A DNA stretch of 64,000 nt from Hygrocybe punicea (Eukaryota; Basidiomycota; Agaricomycetes; Agaricales; Hygrophoraceae): assembly GCA_963556145.1 (NCBI GenBank), contig OY744473.1, positions 1,302,001 through 1,366,000 of the forward strand. The letters are read 5' to 3'. Of the stretch, positions 22,108-33,206 are shown piece by piece (position 1 is the first letter of the stretch; each line of letters begins with the position of its first letter). The notes under the pieces were generated by a model. It was not told the origin of the DNA, ran no database searches, and was given only the letters and a program-made list of their open reading frames with translations. A program made the position numbers and the translations under genes.

Positions 22108-24039
22108 TCATGGGCATGGGGCCCCCAGTGTGAGATAAGGGGGTATAAAGGGAGAAATAGAGATGTTTGGGACAAGGGAAGAAACAAAATCGTTGTGGAA
22201 CCGGGAAAGAGCGTCTGCGACAGAGTTGAGGTGGCCGGGGACGTGGAAGACGCGAAGTTCAGCATGGGAGCGGGTAAGAAGGTCGATGGTGGTGAGAAGG
22301 AGGGGGTTGTAGAGTGGTTGAGCGCGGAGGGAGGAGAAAAGGTTGACGGAGTTGGTGTTTTCAGTGAAAATGGCAACGCGGTGTGGGGGGGGGGAGAGGG
22401 AAGTGAGGGCCCAGTGAAGAACGGAGATGACAGCGAGGGCTTCCCAGAAGAAGATGCGATCGATGGTGGGGTCAGGGATGGGGGATTGGAAGCGGCAGGA
22501 CAGGGAGGGGGCCCAGAAAGCGAGGCCGGAAAGGCAGGTGTCGGTGTAAAGGACAAGGTCTGCGGAGGAGGAGTCCCAGTCAGTGGAGGACATGATGAAG
22601 ATGCCGGGGAGGGTGAGGGCTTTGTTGGCGAACCACAGGAGTTCGCGGGTGAGGGCAACGCTGACCCAGATGGGTTGGAAGGGCTTGGATTTTCCGCGCA
22701 TCTTACAGTAGAGGGTGGAGAGACCAGGCCGGAGGAGGGGGAAGACGTTGAGTGACCAATTCATCCAGCCCGCTAGGTGTTGGAATTCCTGGAGTGACCG
22801 CCGTGAGCCTGGGTGAGCGAAAGCGCGAATGGTGTCAATAAGCTCGCATCGCCAAGAGGGGGGCATGGTGATAGTCATGGCGTTGGGATTGACATTGAAG
22901 CCAATGATGGAGAGGGGGGAGCCGAACAGTTGCTTTGGTTCCTCGTGGGGGAGGCCAATGTCATCCCAGAAGCGGAGGAGGAGGGCTTGCTTGGTGGGGA
23001 AATGACAGCGATATGGCTCGTACCAGAGGGTGTTGGATTCGAACTCCCAAGAAAAAGTGTTGTCGATGTAAGCGAATAGGTCGGACAGGTGCAAGACGAA
23101 TATGGCGATCCAGAGGACGAGGCCCATGAAGGTGCCCCATATGCCGCCGGCACCCCGGTTGCCAAAATTATTGTTGCGATCAACGTGGCACATGCCGTCA
23201 ATGGTGATGATTTGCATGATTTGCCAGAGGAAATGGAGGGGGAGGCGGCGGTAGGCTTGGGAAACATCGGACTTGAATAGGACAAGGCGGACATCGGGGC
23301 CGTGAGAGGAGCGGACCTTGCGAAGGGCGCGGCCAAGGTGATAAAGGTTGTCGAGGGGGACGGAAACTTTGTCGCGCGGTATGAGAGAGTTGGGGGAAAA
23401 AGGTTCGGCGCTCTGGTCGATGACAAGGTGAAGCTTGGAGGAATGGGGTTTGGGGACGACACCAATGGGAATGGCAAACATGCTGGGGAGAAGGTCGGGT
23501 CCAAATGCAAGGGAGAAACGGCCTAGGCGGATCTTGGTGTCACGTTGTTTGCAGACAAACGCGGCATGAGCGTCGTCTTGGAGTGGTCTGTGAGAGTTGT
23601 CCCAGATGAGAGGGCGAGAGGGGTCGGGCTCTGCCCAAGGCCAAAAGCCGGTGGTGAGGCCCTGGCAGATGGAGAGGACGAGTGGTCGGTTGGGATGGGT
23701 GAGGAGGTAGCGTCGGAATGTGGGGATGTGAATGGGAGTGGTGATTTGGAAAAGGTGGGGGTTTTCATGGATGGTACAAAGGGTGGCAGTGTTGTGGAAA
23801 GTGAGGGCGGGTGGTTGAGGAAGGGGAAGCATGGATTCGGTGGAGATGGCTAGTGTGTCAAGATTGGAGTCGGAGTCGGTCCAGAGGAAGTCACGAAGGT
23901 AGGAAGGTTGAGGAGGAGGGGGGCTGTCATCATTTGCGAGCAGGGGGGCAGTCCGGGGCTGTGTGACCGGGGTTTTTGCACTTGGAACAGATGTGGCGAT
24001 AGGTGCAGGAGGCGGTGGTGTTGGGGCACCGGGATTCAT
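22108..24039 (-). CDS. Reverse transcriptase / RNase H polyprotein of the Ngaro-like element
   Basis: The frame is open from 24711, but the conserved part starts near 23940. The ATG at 24039 is the most reasonable start and overlaps the end of Gag in another frame, so expression may need a frameshift or reinitiation. RT motifs in order: LHLVIDQS, RLVLFKSDVSQAYRRLPLHF, GNRGAGGIWGTFMGLV and AYIDNTFSWEF. The last is the catalytic box, normally YxDD, here YIDN (GAC AAC). The connection domain (RSLQEFQHLAGWMNWSLNVF) is followed by an RNase H-like domain with LVLYTDTCLSGLAFWAP, FFWEALAVISVLHWAL, AIFTENTNSVNLFSSLRA and LRVFHVPGHLNSVADALSRF. The loss of the second Asp of YxDD suggests an inactive polymerase. 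Confidence 0.8.
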   Translation of the reverse strand: MNPGAPTPPPPAPIATSVPSAKTPVTQPRTAPLLANDDSPPPPQPSYLRDFLWTDSDSNLDTLAISTESMLPLPQPPALTFHNTATLCTIHENPHLFQITTPIHIPTFRRYLLTHPNRPLVLSICQGLTTGFWPWAEPDPSRPLIWDNSHRPLQDDAHAAFVCKQRDTKIRLGRFSLAFGPDLLPSMFAIPIGVVPKPHSSKLHLVIDQSAEPFSPNSLIPRDKVSVPLDNLYHLGRALRKVRSSHGPDVRLVLFKSDVSQAYRRLPLHFLWQIMQIITIDGMCHVDRNNNFGNRGAGGIWGTFMGLVLWIAIFVLHLSDLFAYIDNTFSWEFESNTLWYEPYRCHFPTKQALLLRFWDDIGLPHEEPKQLFGSPLSIIGFNVNPNAMTITMPPSWRCELIDTIRAFAHPGSRRSLQEFQHLAGWMNWSLNVFPLLRPGLSTLYCKMRGKSKPFQPIWVSVALTRELLWFANKALTLPGIFIMSSTDWDSSSADLVLYTDTCLSGLAFWAPSLSCRFQSPIPDPTIDRIFFWEALAVISVLHWALTSLSPPPHRVAIFTENTNSVNLFSSLRAQPLYNPLLLTTIDLLTRSHAELRVFHVPGHLNSVADALSRFHNDFVSSLVPNISISPFIPPYLTLGAPCP

Positions 24040-25135
24040 TCCAGTGCCTGCAAGGGTCGCGGTGTTTGGGTTCAGATTGCTTCCCCCTGTCTGAACAGGG
24101 AGTGGGGGTCGGATTCTGGATCCAGAGGGTGTAGAGGTCGGTAAAGAGGCTGAATTCTGTAAGAAGGATGTTGCGCCATAAGGCGCAACAGAGGCGGACG
24201 GCTTTGTCGTAACTGATAACGTGGAGATGGAAAGGTTCGGGTAGCGCTGCGAACAGTTGTTTGATGTGAATGCCATAGTCGCGTAGCTCTGAGCATCGAT
24301 GAGGGAAGACGAAGGAGATGGCTTCGACAGCCCGTTCCCAAGATATGACCCATTTTCCATGAGTGTCGACGACTCGCGTGGGCCTGAAGGACTTGAGGGT
24401 AAATTCAAGTTCGCCGAGACGTTCGGTGCGCTTTTCATCATGGGAGAGGGCATAACCGCTAGCGAGAATGAGGTCAAGGTTGATGGTTCTCCCAGCGAGG
24501 ATGTTGTCCCACTCAGACGAAGGGAATTTTGGGTAGTGAGGTGAGATGATGAGTGAATTTTTTGTTGTTTTTGGATCGTGGGAGATATTCTCGAGAATAG
24601 TGAGGGTTTCTCGGAGATTAGAGGAGATCCCAGGGGGATCGAGTTCGTCCCGAATGACTCAAGGGAGGGCTTTGAGGTCGAGCTTGGGGCGAGAAGACTT
24701 TTCGTCTTCATCGTCCGAGCAAGGCGTTTTGGGTCGCTTAGACGGTTGAGTAGTGAGATTCAGTTCGTTTTCAGGAATCGCTGACGGAGGTGGAGACCTT
24801 GGGGGCGTGTCTCAGATAGGTGATCGATTGAACTGAGTGAATAGCGCTCTTCCTTGGTGTGCAGCATGGTTTCGGTCCTTATCGTAGTTGTCGAGCATCC
24901 TGAGGTAATGTTCGAGGGACGTGATAAAGATAACTTCATTAACGTGTCCGTCTTTGATAACGTTTTGAAGGGCGAGGAAGGCCTCGACTTTGGTTCGCTC
25001 TCTGATACAGAAGGACTCTGTGATCTCAACACACTTATTGACGATGTCGGCGTCGAGAGGCGTAAGGCTAGACGTGTCAGTGGCTTGAGTCTCCGCTTCC
25101 GTGCCTTGTTGCTCAGTTCTTGCATGATTCGTCAT
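23930..25135 (-). pseudogene. Gag-like ORF1 of the Ngaro-like element, two nonsense codons
   Basis: Starts MTNHARTEQQGTEAETQ at 25135. An N-terminal helical segment (DADIVNKCVEITESF ... LEHYLRMLDNYDKDR) and a middle domain (LSHDEKRTERLGELEF; VVDTHGKWVISWERAVEAIS) are followed by two zinc motifs: CRHWNESRCPNTTASCTYRH and the CCHC knuckle CSKCKNPGHTAPDC. It stops at TGA 23930-23932. TGA at 24812-24814 (probably from CGA) and TGA at 24659-24661 (probably from TGG) break the frame. The same gene, differently damaged, occurs at 52540. Confidence 0.7.
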
Positions 25136-25730
25136 GAGTTTACGATGGGAGGTACGATAATATGTAGACCGAAAGGAAATACAGTCAAGGAAGAGAGGGA
25201 GAAAATTGAGGTCCAACAATCTCTCTCTTTCCTTGAAACAGGGCAGGAAGGGGGCGTGCGCGCCCAGGAACCAAAGGACCTTATGACTAGGTCAACAGGT
25301 CGGCGAGGAATGGATCGTGTAGAGATCCGGGGGTTCCAATTGTCTGGGACTGTAGAGTCCGGGCTCGCGGAGAGCAGTGCCGGATGGAGCAGCAAAGGTG
25401 ATGTCGGACGATTAGACTAATGTAAACATAGTTTAAAAACGACAAATTTGAGTAAACTTGTAGTGAAATTCTGTTTTCCTTCCACAATTTAGAACAGGTC
25501 ATCATTTTAATTGTAAAACTAGTCTAAAGATGAAACTAAATAAATACTTTAGATGTACATTTATTTGTGACTTAAATTCAATATTTAGGCTAGGCCTAAA
25601 TGTAAATCTAAAAGAATAAGCCATCTAAGGCTTATTCTATTTGGCACCCCGGGGAGCCGCTTAGTCAGCAGGGTAAAATTGCTTTATATGGCAAGGGAGC
25701 CAGTTGTTAATAGCACCCCCAATTTCACTA
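25136..25730. other. 5' flank of the Ngaro-like element; no gene
   Basis: 25430-25620 is AT-rich. Bases 25629-25667 (GGCTTATTCTATTTGGCACC followed by CCGGGGAGCCGCTTAGTCA) recur in inverted orientation at 41529-41567 with one mismatch, so they belong to a dispersed repeat, perhaps an element end. A small hairpin (AATAAGCC/GGCTTATT) adjoins it. Confidence 0.45.
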
Positions 25731-25969
25731 TTTAGACCATGAACTGAGCATTTATATCAGGGCCGATTTTGAGATCAATCGCCTGATCAACATTAGATAA
25801 CACAGGAAAGAAAATAACTACAGTACGAGTGGCTAGTGGGAAGGTAGAAGATGGATTGCGGCAGGCGCAGAAAAGGCAGGAAGGGAAAGTGTGACGGTGC
25901 AGGAACGAGTTGGCGGGTAGGGGTGATGAACCCTTTAGTGGGGGAGCGTCTGGCGTGAGCGATGGGGCA

Positions 25970-27170
25970 GCCCAGGGTTGAATGTGGGTGAGAGCGGCTG
26001 GTGCGAGTGGCTGGGTTGGCCGGGGGGGGTTCGTGAGCAAGCTAGAAAGCGTGTTTAGGAGAGAGCATCTGGCACGAGCACTGGGGGCGGCCGAGGGTTT
26101 TGGAAGCAAGCTGGAGAGTGTGGGGGGGAGAGAGCGTCTGGCGTGAGCACTGGGGGCAGCTGAAGAGGGTTTTGTGATCAAACTGGAGAGAGAGGGTGGG
26201 CAGCCGAGGAGGGTTTCGTGAGCAAATTGGAGAGTGTGGGTGTGCTCAGCTCCACTTCGTCCTTGTATATATCTGGGAGCTCCTCGCCCTCTCTTCAGCC
26301 CAAAGAAATGCCTGTCAATGCCTTGTCCGTAAGCAGCCCATGCAGAATATTGCATGTGCCGCGTCACCACTGTGTGGAATAGCTTCGCTCGATGCTTGTC
26401 ATTTGTCTCGCTGCTTGCACTCCGGATCTCCATGCACCCGAGCTGGAACTTGCACGTCTGTGCACTCTTGTACGTCACATGGGCGCCCAAACATCTTGCG
26501 GAAAGCGAGCTGCTTGACAAGCAGTGACCACGCATACAGCGACCTGAGCCTCTTTCACGAGGCGCTCTACCATGCCCGTGCCGTCGAGCGCGAACTTGGG
26601 CTCTGTCGGCTCTGGTAGGACAGCGCCGGGGAGCCTCTGGCGCAAGCACTGGGGACGGCCGAGGGTTTTGGGAGCAACCTGGAAAGTGTGGGTCTGGCAT
26701 AAGCACTGGGGGCGGCTGCGGAGGGTTTCGTGAGCAAGCTGGAGTGTGGCTGGGAGAGTGGCTAGGGGCGGCCAAGGAAGGTTTTGGGAGCAAACTGGAG
26801 AGAGATGGGAGAGTGGCTGGGGGCGGCCGAGGAGGGTTTCCGGCGCAAGCTGGAGAGTGTGGGTGGGAGAGAGCGTCTGGCGTGAGCGGCCGAGGAGGGT
26901 TTCCGGTGCAAGCTGAAGTGTGGGTGGGAGAGCAGCTGGGGGCGGCCGAGGCGGGTTTTGGGAGAAAACTGGAGAAAGAGGTGGGAGAGTGGCTGGGGCG
27001 GCCGAGGAAGGTTTCCGGTGCAAGCTGGAGAGTGGGAGGGAGAGAGCGCCGGGCGTGAGCGCTGCATGCGGCCGAGGAGGGGTGTGGGTCTGGTGCGAGT
27101 GCTGGGGGCAGTCGAGGAGGGTTTCGGGAGCAAACTGGAGGGTGTGGGTAGCTGAGTGTAGCTGTGTCTC
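25970..27170. repeat. GC-rich degenerate minisatellite
   Basis: Repeated motifs GGCGGCCGAGGAGGGTTTC, GGGAGCAAACTGGAGAG and GAGCGTCTGGCGTGAGC recur in the same order with a spacing of roughly 60-75 bp. The long minus-strand open frame through it gives only Pro/Ser/Leu-rich repeats and is treated as a by-product. Bases 26240-26625 are non-repetitive and hold a host gene fragment. AAGCTTGA repeats (about 27313-27357) lie beyond the right end. Confidence 0.75.
26240..26625 (-). pseudogene. Fragment of a carnitine O-acetyltransferase-type gene inside the minisatellite
   Basis: Minus-strand pieces read QLAFRKMFGRPC, then after a one-base frame change VTYKSAQTCKFQLG, EIRSASSETNDKHRAKLF, and HTVVTRHMQYSAWAAYGQ followed by GIDRHFFGLK. 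The GRPC/ESAQT/IRS.SSE/GxDRHFxGLK series is the substrate-binding region of choline/carnitine acyltransferases. Only about 120 residues are represented and flanking exons are absent. Repeat units of the same minisatellite lie on both sides. A frameshift (near GRPC) and a small deletion (LGxxEIRS) show it is not functional. Capture by a mobile or expanding repeat is an inference. Confidence 0.65.
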
Positions 27171-27576
27171 GGGTGTGGAGAGTGGAGGGACGGCAGCAGG
27201 GGCGGGAACGTGAAGGGAGGGAGGGTGATGAGTCGGCGTGTAATGTGGGACGTCCCGCTACGTTTGGATCGACAAATTGCGGTTGGACATACCGTTGTAG
27301 CTTGGCTACTGCCTTGAAGCTTGAAGCTTGAAAGCTTGAATGTTGAAGCTTTGAAGGTCCAGCCCATGTAACAATAAAAAGTGGAAAGCCCATGGTGCTC
27401 GGATCAAGTTTGGAAATAAGGGCATGGCCAACAGTCACATGCGTCTCAAGTACAATTAGCAATAGCTACGGTGTTACAAGATGTACAGGCGCACTGACGC
27501 CTTTGTTATACACTCATGAGTTAACTTCTCGTAGTCGTACACTGCGCCTCGGATCAATTCAGTCTTGTCGAGAACT

Positions 27577-30500
27577 ACCTGCAATTCCCGCACGTCGTTG
27601 CATAATGGCCATAACTGCCACACTTCGAGCATTTGCGTCGACCAGGCCCATCTCCGAGCCCATTGTCAGTCCTCCTCCGCTTCCCATTTCCTTCTGCCAT
27701 GGCTGCAAGTCTCTTCTTCCTGGGACGACCCTTAGTGCGAATTGGAGGAGGTGGAAGGATTGAGGGACCTGTATGTGCGTCCCGCTGGGCTCTGCAATCA
27801 GCGGTGAGTAGAGTGTGAGTAGTAGTAACATGAAGCTATCTCTTACATGAGCTCCTCAAGATCTGTATTCAAGTCTTTCAGTTCCTCCTCCGTGTGCACA
27901 TGCCGCAAAACGTCGTGGAACTTTGTAATAGCTTGATGGTGGATCACTTTCGGGTGAAGGGTTCGAGTTGTTGGCAGTGGTGAAGCCTGTCGTAGCAACG
28001 GAGGGAGCTGGTTTGGGACAAGAGGTATCTCTACGTCATCACCGTCCTTATGGTGACCAATCTTCACTGTTGCCGTTTGTGAGATATCCAGTTCCGGATT
28101 AGTGAGCCATCTTACCAATTCATAGTAAGTATTTGGAGGCATGGAAATGGCGGCTATACCTACCTCCGATTCAGGAGGCCCAGATGAAAGTGAGCGAGTG
28201 AGTTGGGCATCCTGAGAACGGCATAAAAGTGCTGACACGGAATACCTAGGTTAGTGACCATCATGCAGTCGCATACGAAGTGTCCGGTCTCCAGGAGAGC
28301 GACGTGGTGCAGAGCCGAAGTCACATAGTGACTGATCTGGAAAACGGACGTACACGTCCAACCACATCTTTCAACTAGTTCTAAGAGGTACATTGCCGAA
28401 ATTGAAGTATTTTCTGCGAAGTCATTGAGGAGTCTCTGTGTGGGAGTCAGCGGATGAGCGAGAACACCAGAGAATGGAATGACCAACCTCAGATTCCTTT
28501 ATCAACCTCTCAGCCTCATCAGGAGCCACGGGCGGTTTGTGCCTTACATACTCTTTCTGCTGGCTAATGAGCTTTGAGTTTGAGGTGAGTAAAACCACGT
28601 ACCCAGTTGCCTGATTCTGCTCGGTGAGAAACAGGTTGTGCGAGGTAGAATACAGAACCTTCCATCTGCTTGTATGATTTTTGTACTGCAAAAGGCAAGC
28701 AATGAGAGCGAAGTAGTTCGATCGGCCAACTGAACAGCAAATCCGTGTGCCCTGGATGACGCGAACGTGCGGTCTGAATGGCTTCTCAGTTCTGTGTTCC
28801 ACAACAGAAGCTGTACACGCACTTTTCGGACAGAGAGAGCCTCAAGATCTCCTTGGGCTTCGGCACGCTGTATGAGCTTCATTCCTAGTTCATACACAGA
28901 TGTCTTTGAGTTGCCTAAGAGCTTGTTCACACGATTCTCTCCTTCAACACGGCCTGAGGTGCAGACGCCACATGTAAAGCGTATTGCGACGTAAGCCCAA
29001 GCCCAGCGTTCCTGGTCAGGCCAAATCTCATTCTCAAGGTACGGCCTTGCCGCAGGAAACTTAGCGAGCAGATCGTCCCATGCTTCTTGGAGAGCGGTAG
29101 GTGACATTGAATAGTAGACAGTCCAGAACGCCTCACGAAAGGATTGACAAAGAGGCCCGAGTATCTGGGCCATCTTTCTCATAATGTTGCCATCAAGATG
29201 GTTCAGACAACGACCGTGAAACGCAATGTCTGATGGCGGTCGCCTAGAGATCGCAAGGTCCAGCCCAAGGTTGGCATCAGAGAAAAAGACACGATCAGGG
29301 TACGGTGGGAGAACTGCAAACAGACAATCTAGGGCCCATACATGTGTATCAGCGGTCTCGCTGGTGTGGATTGAGTAAGCGATGTTTCGAGATGAGAAGA
29401 ATTGGTCGATGACAACGAAGACATTTAGGGGAAGCCCATACTGGTTGCGGCCCATAGCGATATCATTAATGATGACATCGCTGAAGCGCTGTGCGACCGT
29501 CACCTGCGTGGGTGACATCCAGAATATGTTCTTGAATTGGCGGGTCGATTCATCGATTTGGACCTGGAACACCCAGCGGTGATCAGCATTCTTGAGTTCC
29601 GTGAGTTTCTGGACAATTGCGACAAAGTCTCCTCCAAGACTCTGCACAGCATTACGGGTCGCTCTTCTGGCATCATCAAGAATATTCGTGACCTGACGTA
29701 GAGATAGTGGGTGATCGGGGAACTGCGCTAACAACAGAGTGTGGATGTTGGCACATCCAAGGGATTTGATGGGGACAAGCTCGCGGACCAACTCTTTCTG
29801 GCGCTCGGATGGAGGCCGGTATTCAGGAAGGTGGTCGTCTTGAGTTGCAGGATGATTATGAGCAAGGCCGACATATGCAAAATGGAAAAGGCCTGATTCA
29901 GCAGACCATATGTTGACACGGGCTGTGCATGAGCAACGCTTTGTTTTCCCTTGGCGATAATTTGCAGGATCAATCGTCTGTCCACGCAGAGGACGGCATT
30001 CTAGAGAGCTAGAGCATCGAAGTCGCAGACGCCGACGTTTCCCTGGTAATATGAGAATCAAGTCATCTGAGATCGTAAGGCATACCTTTTCCACGATCCC
30101 GGACACTTTCTGCCTTTCTCCATTGGTACCCACGTCGTCGCTCATATTCATATACGAAATGCACTGCCCCCTCGAGTGTCTCAAACATCATCCCCGTTTG
30201 TGGGCGCTGTGGATCCAAAGGGGCGTCTGGTGCCTTGCTTGGTAAACCACTTTGAGAACGAGGCACAGTCGGATCGAATGTCGGCTGGGGTGGCGTATGA
30301 GCGCGACGCTGGGATCTGGAGGTGCCAACCAACGAATCTTCCACTGCAGCAAGCTTGCAACCAGGACCGGGAAGGGTGTCTGAATTTGAATCATCTGAGT
30401 CACCGCTCAGGCTGGATCTGTCTTCCGCAGGCTCAGGCCGTGCGAGTCCGTCAGGAGGTGGGCTCTATTGGAGGAAATGCTTCAGGTGAATGTTCCGGCA

Positions 30501-31727
30501 TTGCATAAACACTAACCTTGTCAACCTCACGCAGTGATGCTAGATGAAACAGCAGGAGTTTGGTCAACCAGTTCCGACGAAAAGTACTTGCGTCTTCCTG
30601 GCGCCATAATGGCACACTTGGATCAATGAATGTGTGAATGATGTTCAAGGCAATGATCCCACACAACCCGCTGTCTTTCCCTTGTTCCGGCGTGGGAAGT
30701 ACCTTTTCTGTCCATCGGCCTTGGGTGTCAGTGATGTCAGCCAAAAACCACTGCAGTTTTGCCAGTGCAGTTTCATCGGCTGCCCAGCGAAGCGAATCGC
30801 CCTGATAGACGACAAGTTCCTTCATCGAAACAATACAAGGTGCCCAGTGCACACCTTTCTTGTTGAAAATATACGCCATATAGTCGGGAAGATCGGCAAG
30901 CAAGGAGTCTCGGAGTTCCTTCAACGTCTTGGATAGACGTTTCGCATTGTACGCGTTAGTGAGTTGCGTGTCGAATATGGACGGAAGGATCAATGAGATT
31001 GGGCAATTCATTTGTTCCGAATTGGGCGACTGAAGTTCGAGTGTGACGAGATGGCTACACACGTCAAGAACACGCTCCCCAAGCCAGTTGTCATTGAGGA
31101 GCTCGTGCAACGCACACAACTGTGGAACATCTATATCAATGAGAAAGCCATTGAGCTCGGCATCAGCTTTGCATTGAAGCAATGCCTCGAAAGTGTCAGG
31201 ATCCAATAATTGGTGTTCACGAATAGTTCCAATGATATCCGACGATTTGGAGGTGCGGTTACGGAATAACAGTGCATTGGACCATTGCCGAGTGGTGCGA
31301 AAATGAACCGTATGGACAACGCCTGTATCCCAAACTGGGTCAACACATGGATAGCATGTGAGGCGGAGAACTTGCCTTGAACCTCAACAACAATGGCTTG
31401 ATAACCTTGAGAAAACCTTTCCGGCTGGTTGCCAAGAAACTTTCGGATGTCTTTCAGAGAAGGGAACAAGTGGCTTGGGAAATGGTCGGCTGCAGGGGTT
31501 GTCTGAGACCAACCGATGAGACGAAGGCTGTTGTCAGGCAGAATAGCGGGGAACTTTGCTAGAAGGTCAAATGATTCCTGGATGGTGAGTGTTGCCAGAG
31601 CATCTGAGGAAAAAGGAACATCAGCAGTAGACGACTCGTATGCTGTAAAACCAGTAGATGAACCAAGCGAAGGAAAGACAAGGAAGTCTGAGCCATCCGA
31701 GTCCTCACTTGCGTCCCCGCCGCCCAT
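27577..31727 (-). CDS. Ulp1-type cysteine protease fused to a FAR1-like MULE transposase
   Basis: The minus-strand exons join in frame: 31727-31376, GC-AG intron (GCAAGT, 53 nt), 31322-30517, 52-nt intron, 30464-30086, 43-nt intron, 30042 to about 28700, then 28559-28488, 28435-28164 and 3' exons to 27577. The first two exons encode a C48 (Ulp1) protease with GVHWAPCIV (His), VYQGDSL (Asp) and PEQGKDSGLCG (Gln and Cys). A Ser/Asp linker leads to a WRKY/GCM1-like zinc region (LRLRCSSSLECR ... CSCTARVN ... GLAHNHPA) and the MULE core (IFWMSPTQVTVAQRFSDVII; FFSDANLGLDLAISRR; FHGRCLNHLDGNIMRK). Then come a SWIM zinc finger (FVCDCMMVTNLGIPCQHF) and a C-terminal zinc knuckle (CSKCGSYGHYATTC). The junction near 28690, before KSYKQMEGSVFY, is not cleanly solved and may be a frameshift. 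No terminal inverted repeats were identified. Confidence 0.72.
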
Positions 31728-32388
31728 GACTTTGGGAATGCTCGACAGGGGTACAGACGGACACCCAATGGACCTAATATATGCCTGGCTGCATCTGCGA
31801 GCTCTCGCTGGCCAAGAGAGAACTGCGCTAGATCGAAAGAGGGCTACTTGATCTGAGTCGAAATCTGCATTCCCCGAGATTGAGCATCAGTACAGCCCCT
31901 AAAGTAAGATCGGCAGCACCATCAGCATTGACCCAATCCAACGACATTCACAGCGTAGAAATGGTGTGGATAGCGGAGGGCCCTTCCTTGTCAGAAGTGA
32001 ATTGTTAGTGTATGTTAGTTGTATACAGAACTTGATTTGGAAGCATGATACCCATTTTTGCTATTCCATGAATCCCTTGATCCGACACCATATGCCATTG
32101 CTCTACACCCATTAGTACTAGTGCGATGACGGTGAATTAGTGTGATGACGGTGAATGAGTCCCACCAATCGGTTCAAATCATACAACAACCGATGAGTTC
32201 CTCAATTTGTGGTCTGTGATCCCCATTCTGTGCAGCCGCAGCCAGTAGGATCTTGCCCAATTGTCTCCCAAAACGGTTGATCGATAGACTTGGTGTTACA
32301 CTGAAAATTTTCTTCGTTTCTGGTTGAGTGCCTTGAGATCCAGCACTCCAATATGCTTTTCACACTGGTCAGCAATTTGATGTGTACC
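31728..32388. other. No gene recognised
   Basis: Region between the MULE gene start and the Gypsy element. It includes a short repeated phrase (GTGATGACGGTGAATKAGT near 32130). The last five bases, GTACC (32384-32388), are the left target duplication of the Gypsy element. Confidence 0.4.
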
Positions 32389-32954
32389 TGTTACGTTTTA
32401 CCCCGATTTAACCCCCGCTTCCGACCCCGACGTCCCTGACTCAACGTCACAAGACAACATCATAACCTGGGTCCGGAACATCGTCGAAGACAACCAACGA
32501 CGGTATCCCAATCCCCGTGATTACCCTCATCAACCGATCACCGCCGATACATCATACACGTTGATTCAAGCACTCAATAACACCGCGCAACACAATCATC
32601 GGATCAGCTGTCTGCTGACACCGGACCTGCAACACAGCCGTTGGCCACCTCGTTGGCACCCCAAAACGCATAGACCACGAAGCCAAGCAAGACGCCGTTC
32701 ATCCCGGAGCTTATCCTCCACGCAGCCACGTATGACGAAGAAGCCGGCCCTGAAGTTGTTCACTAGTATATAATCATTGACATTCGTAGTCAATAACTTT
32801 AAGTTTAGTATAGCTACTCTTCCCCCGATCGCTACCACGAAATCCAGATACCTCTCCTCTCCTATCCGTTTGTACTTGCTTTTCTCTATACACGCATCCT
32901 CGTTTGGTTTATTGTTGCCGGAGTTCGCCGCCATACGAACAGCGATCCGTAACA
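32389..32954 (+). repeat. 5' LTR of the Gypsy element
   Basis: 566 bp, TGTTACG...CGTAACA. Contains a TATATAA box at 32767-32773 and pyrimidine-rich DNA after it, a plausible transcription start region. Its end (TTGTTGCCGGAGTTCGCC...) resembles the LTR remnant at 13509-13546. Confidence 0.93.
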
Positions 32955-33206
32955 TAATACTAAACTTTCTCTACTCCCTCGACAATAAACCAAGACGTCC
33001 TGGAACCCCGACGATACCAAACCCCAGACTCAGAACGCGACGACGAATATCATCTCGCGCCCGAAACGTCAGATTCCTCTGACGACGACTTCGACCAATA
33101 CGTCGCAACACAGACAAGTGTCCGAACCGCACCTTTCCCCTCGTCATCATTTCCTCCTCCAACATCTACTTCTCACTATCAATCTCAATTCCACACCCAA
33201 ACCAGA

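Larger units (their letters stand above)
21110..25135 (-). mobile_element. Ngaro/DIRS-like tyrosine-recombinase retrotransposon, coding region
   Basis: Three same-strand reading frames follow one another: Gag-like (25135-23930), reverse transcriptase/RNase H (24039-22108) and a tyrosine recombinase (22021-21110). There is no integrase, no LTR pair and no aspartic protease. This layout identifies a YR retrotransposon; the lack of a visible methyltransferase domain favours the Ngaro group. The split direct repeats expected at the ends were not found, so the true limits are wider than given. Nonsense codons in Gag and substitutions in the RT and recombinase active sites indicate a dead copy. Confidence 0.8.

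Noticed and set aside
25732..27462. A 576-codon Pro-rich frame
   Set aside because: It follows degenerate tandem repeats, changes character abruptly and includes the acyltransferase fragment only by chance continuity. There is no start context or domain.
30451..31727. Stand-alone Ulp1 protease gene ending at 30451
   Set aside because: The final residues lie beyond a good GTTAGT donor at 30516, and splicing continues the frame into the MULE transposase; the separate-gene model is kept only as an alternative.
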